Assembly: GCA_000494185.1 (NCBI GenBank)
Contig: AWOC01000005.1
Coordinates: forward strand, 4,397-28,702
Source of the DNA: Candidatus Calditenuaceae archaeon JGI OTU-3
Lineage (GTDB): Archaea; Thermoproteota; Nitrososphaeria_A; Caldarchaeales; Calditenuaceae
Length of the DNA: 24,306 nucleotides
Reading direction: 5' to 3'
A program made the translations under genes and the position numbers. The notes beneath the pieces are model-generated. The model saw only the letters and a list, made by a program, of their open reading frames with translations. It was not told where the DNA came from and ran no database searches. Positions 22,354 through 24,306 of this stretch are shown here, one piece after another; the stretch's first letter is position 1; the number at the start of each line of letters is the position of its first letter.

Positions 22354-22989
22354 ATGGAGGACACGAGTAGGAGGGAGTTTCTTAAGGGTGTCGCCACCCT
22401 CCTCGTCGCCCCGACCCTGACCGCCGCCTCATCTAGAACAGGTAAGCGCTACGCCATGCTGATGGATGTGGATAAGTGCTTCGGCTGCATGGCGTGCGTC
22501 GTGGCGTGCGCCGCCGAGAATAATGTCCCCCTCGGAAGCTTCAGGACGTGGATCGAGCACGTAGTTAAGCCCGACGGGACGCACATATTCGTCCCGAAGC
22601 AGTGCAACCACTGCGACGACCCGCCCTGCGTCCCTCCCTGCCCCACCGGCGCCACGTACAGGACACCTGACGGCCTCGTGCTGGTCAACGACGAGCTCTG
22701 CATAGGCTGCGGGGCCTGCGTCAAGAGCTGCCCCTACGGCGCACGGTACATCAACCCCGTGAAGGGCGTGGCCGACAAGTGCACCTTCTGCGACCACAGA
22801 CTCAGAGAGGGGCTGCTCCCGGCCTGTGTCGAGGCATGCCCATCAGGGGCCCGTATCTTCGGCCCCCTACATGAGGAGAATGAGCTGTCCGCGACCGTGA
22901 ATAGCAGGCCAGTCCAGGTCCTGAAGCCCCAAACGGGCGCGGAGCCACAGATATACTATCTCTCTCTGCCAGACGAGGTGAACAGGTGA
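22354..22989 (+). CDS. Tat-exported four-cluster ferredoxin subunit (TtrB/PsrB/DmsB type)
   Basis: The electron-transfer subunit of a membrane-bound molybdopterin oxidoreductase. It has 211 residues, starting with a twin-arginine signal (SRREFLKG at 5-12, hydrophobic to about 24), as in TtrB. Sixteen cysteines give four 4Fe-4S sites: C42/C45/C48/C52, C84/C87/C92/C96, C116/C119/C122/C126 and C143/C146/C158/C162. The stop overlaps the next gene (22986 against 22989). The order FeS, membrane, catalytic subunit equals ttrBCA of tetrathionate reductase. Polysulfide, thiosulfate or arsenate reductase remain possible. The complex probably faces outside the membrane. Confidence 0.88.
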   Translation: MEDTSRREFLKGVATLLVAPTLTAASSRTGKRYAMLMDVDKCFGCMACVVACAAENNVPLGSFRTWIEHVVKPDGTHIFVPKQCNHCDDPPCVPPCPTGATYRTPDGLVLVNDELCIGCGACVKSCPYGARYINPVKGVADKCTFCDHRLREGLLPACVEACPSGARIFGPLHEENELSATVNSRPVQVLKPQTGAEPQIYYLSLPDEVNR

Positions 22990-24095
22990 TGCTCGACTAT
23001 TACTATCCCAACGAGGCGGCTGAGCCGCTTCTATGGCACCCCGTCCTCTTCGCCTACACTCTTCTCGTCTCGGGGGCCGACCTCCTGATACTATCCGCGC
23101 TCGCATATCTCTCTGGAAGCTTGAGGAAGGCGATTCCGCTGATGACGATGCTAGGCATCGGGTTCTTCTCAGTACTGCTGGCGGGGCCCCTAGCCGACCT
23201 CAGGTCGCCGCAGAGGGCGCACCTCATATTCACCAACCCGCAGCTCTTCCCAACCACGACCAACCCAGGGACATCGCTGATTGCTTTCCAGTCAATTGTG
23301 TGGCTCGTCGCCCTTATATTGTCGATCACCTTCGCCCTGCTCACCTTCTCCTACTACTCCCATCAGGCATCCCTGACGGTAACAGGTCTTAGAAGGAGCA
23401 TCTACCGAGTCTTCTCCCTCGGGGTAACCACTCGTGTGAGGTATGAGAGGGCGGAGAAGGCCGCCAAGGGTGTCGCGGTCCTGATGCTACCGTTCCTAAC
23501 TCTGTGGGGCATCTACCCGGCCTCGCTTTTCGTCGCGCAGACGTGGAACCCCGTCTGGAGGGGCTGGACACTCCTCCCCGTCACATACTTCGCCGACGCC
23601 TTCGTAGTCGCGACGGCCTTGTTCATGCTGGCCTACTTCTTCTGGAGATACAGGTCTCTTGAGACCGACGTGGTTATCCCTATCCTTAAGATACATGCGG
23701 CGGGCTCCCTCTCCGTCGCGGCCCTGACGGCGCTCCAGATGGCGGTGTGGTGGTTCTGGTCCCCCTCGATGGCCGAGACGGCCGCGCCTGTCATACCTCT
23801 GATGTACGTCGTCATAGGGCTGCTCCTGCTCTCGTTCTTCCTCTCGCTTCTGGCGATGAGGCATATGACCATGATACTGGCCGTCTCGCTGGTGGCCATG
23901 GCAGGCACATTTACCAACAAGTGGAACCTTATCGTCAACGCCCAGCTCGTCTCGAAGACCGGGCTCGCGTTCTTTGAGGCTGAGCTCGGAGGCTTATGGT
24001 TGCTGGAGACCGCTGCACCCATAGCCCTTGGCGTCGCCGTCTTCATCCTGCTCTCCATACTCTTCCCGCTGGAGGTGAGGGAGAGTGGTAACTAG
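22986..24095 (+). CDS. NrfD/PsrC-type quinol-oxidising membrane subunit (TtrC-like)
   Basis: The membrane anchor that takes electrons from quinol and passes them to the FeS subunit. It has 369 residues and about nine membrane segments. The first is YTLLVSGADLLILSALAYL, followed by MTMLGIGFFSVLLAGPLADL. A typical NrfD element, PQRAHLIFTNPQLFPTTTNPGTSLIAFQSIVW, precedes the third. The last segments are MILAVSLVAMAGTFTNKW and TAAPIALGVAVFILLSILFPL. GTG or ATG starts near 22986-22989 overlap the FeS gene stop by four bases. The 3' end overlaps the catalytic subunit gene by 11 bases. Length is close to TtrC. Intact. Confidence 0.85.
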   Translation: MMLDYYYPNEAAEPLLWHPVLFAYTLLVSGADLLILSALAYLSGSLRKAIPLMTMLGIGFFSVLLAGPLADLRSPQRAHLIFTNPQLFPTTTNPGTSLIAFQSIVWLVALILSITFALLTFSYYSHQASLTVTGLRRSIYRVFSLGVTTRVRYERAEKAAKGVAVLMLPFLTLWGIYPASLFVAQTWNPVWRGWTLLPVTYFADAFVVATALFMLAYFFWRYRSLETDVVIPILKIHAAGSLSVAALTALQMAVWWFWSPSMAETAAPVIPLMYVVIGLLLLSFFLSLLAMRHMTMILAVSLVAMAGTFTNKWNLIVNAQLVSKTGLAFFEAELGGLWLLETAAPIALGVAVFILLSILFPLEVRESGN

Positions 24096-24306
24096 GAGGA
24101 CAGCCGTGAAAGGTGCTGTAGGCGCGGCCGCGCTCGGCGTATTCGTCGCAGGGTACTGGAAGACCGTTGAGAGGATTATTAGGCCCGCGGCGATGCTCTA
24201 CGGGCCCGACAAAGTCTCAGGAACTGGGGTAAGATACGTCTACTCGTCCTGCCTAGGCTGCAACGTCAGGTGCGGCATTAGGGTTAGAGTGGCTTCATAT
24301 GACGGA
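24085..24306 (+). CDS. Molybdopterin oxidoreductase catalytic subunit (TtrA-like), 5' part
   Basis: The first 74 codons of the catalytic subunit of the complex; it runs off the right edge. GTG at 24085, overlapping the end of the NrfD gene, starts a Tat signal (TRRTAVKGAVGAAALGVFVAG). After about 30 residues comes YSSCLGCNVRCGIRVRV, the CxxCxxxC part of the N-terminal 4Fe-4S site of DMSO-reductase-family enzymes. The GIRVRV continuation is seen in tetrathionate- and polysulfide-type members. The substrate cannot be settled without the active-site region further on. Third in the ttrB-C-A order. Confidence 0.82.
   Translation, partial: MVTRRTAVKGAVGAAALGVFVAGYWKTVERIIRPAAMLYGPDKVSGTGVRYVYSSCLGCNVRCGIRVRVASYDG

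Noticed and set aside
22429..22797. Minus-strand frame opposite the FeS subunit gene
   Set aside because: A product of GC-rich codon bias; the plus strand holds sixteen ordered cysteines.
1..24306. CRISPR array, insertion sequence or integrase
   Set aside because: No regularly spaced repeats, no transposase and no recombinase motifs were seen on either strand.

Overview
The window looks like a thermophilic archaeon, most likely a member of the Thermoproteota/TACK group (lineage inferred, not proven). The evidence is: a tRNA-Arg gene with a very short intron at the canonical archaeal position; TATA-like boxes about 25-30 nt upstream of many start codons, as in leaderless transcripts; GTG and TTG starts with 4-nt gene overlaps; an archaeal-type 3-hydroxyacyl-CoA dehydrogenase/enoyl-CoA hydratase fusion; and a thiolase paired with a DUF35 zinc-ribbon protein.

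Region 1 (1-5840) is a nitrous oxide reductase (nos) region. A truncated nosZ on the minus strand faces away from a plus-strand operon: cupredoxin, nosL, an uncharacterised membrane protein, nosD, nosF, nosY. The cluster appears damaged. nosZ is cut at about base 698, where it meets an equally cut solute-binding protein gene from the other side, and nosD has an in-frame TAA. Region 2 (6008-8181) is a two-gene ABC-2 export operon on the minus strand. Region 3 (8182-8834) is a 567-base spacer with clustered inverted repeats, followed by an intron-containing tRNA-Arg(TCT).

Region 4 (8835 to about 12310) is a conspicuously AT-rich four-gene operon directly behind the tRNA: an ECF-type transporter (S component, fused double ATPase, T component) overlapping a purine-type phosphoribosyltransferase. 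It reads as a nucleobase uptake-and-salvage unit and is the best candidate here for an undescribed system. Region 5 (about 12390-13707) is a gene graveyard with broken remnants of a dolichol-phosphate-mannose-synthase-like glycosyltransferase, an M24 peptidase and a TrmO/TsaA-type protein. It also holds one intact 47-residue zinc-ribbon ORF and a degenerate tRNA-like gene.

Region 6 (13883-22109) is a GC-rich fatty-acid degradation cluster: acyl-CoA synthetase, HACDH/ECH fusion, metallo-beta-lactamase-fold hydrolase, DUF35 protein, thiolase, acyl-CoA dehydrogenase and an SCP2 lipid-binding protein. Together these could activate a fatty acid and carry out a full beta-oxidation turn; the electron-transfer flavoprotein is not in the window. 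Region 7 (22354 to the end) starts a membrane molybdopterin oxidoreductase operon in the order FeS subunit, NrfD-type membrane subunit, Tat-exported catalytic subunit. This is the ttrB-ttrC-ttrA order, suggesting anaerobic respiration with tetrathionate or another sulfur or arsenic oxyanion. The overall picture is an organism that may oxidise fatty acids and respire anaerobically, with an N2O reductase locus that is rearranged or decaying in this copy.
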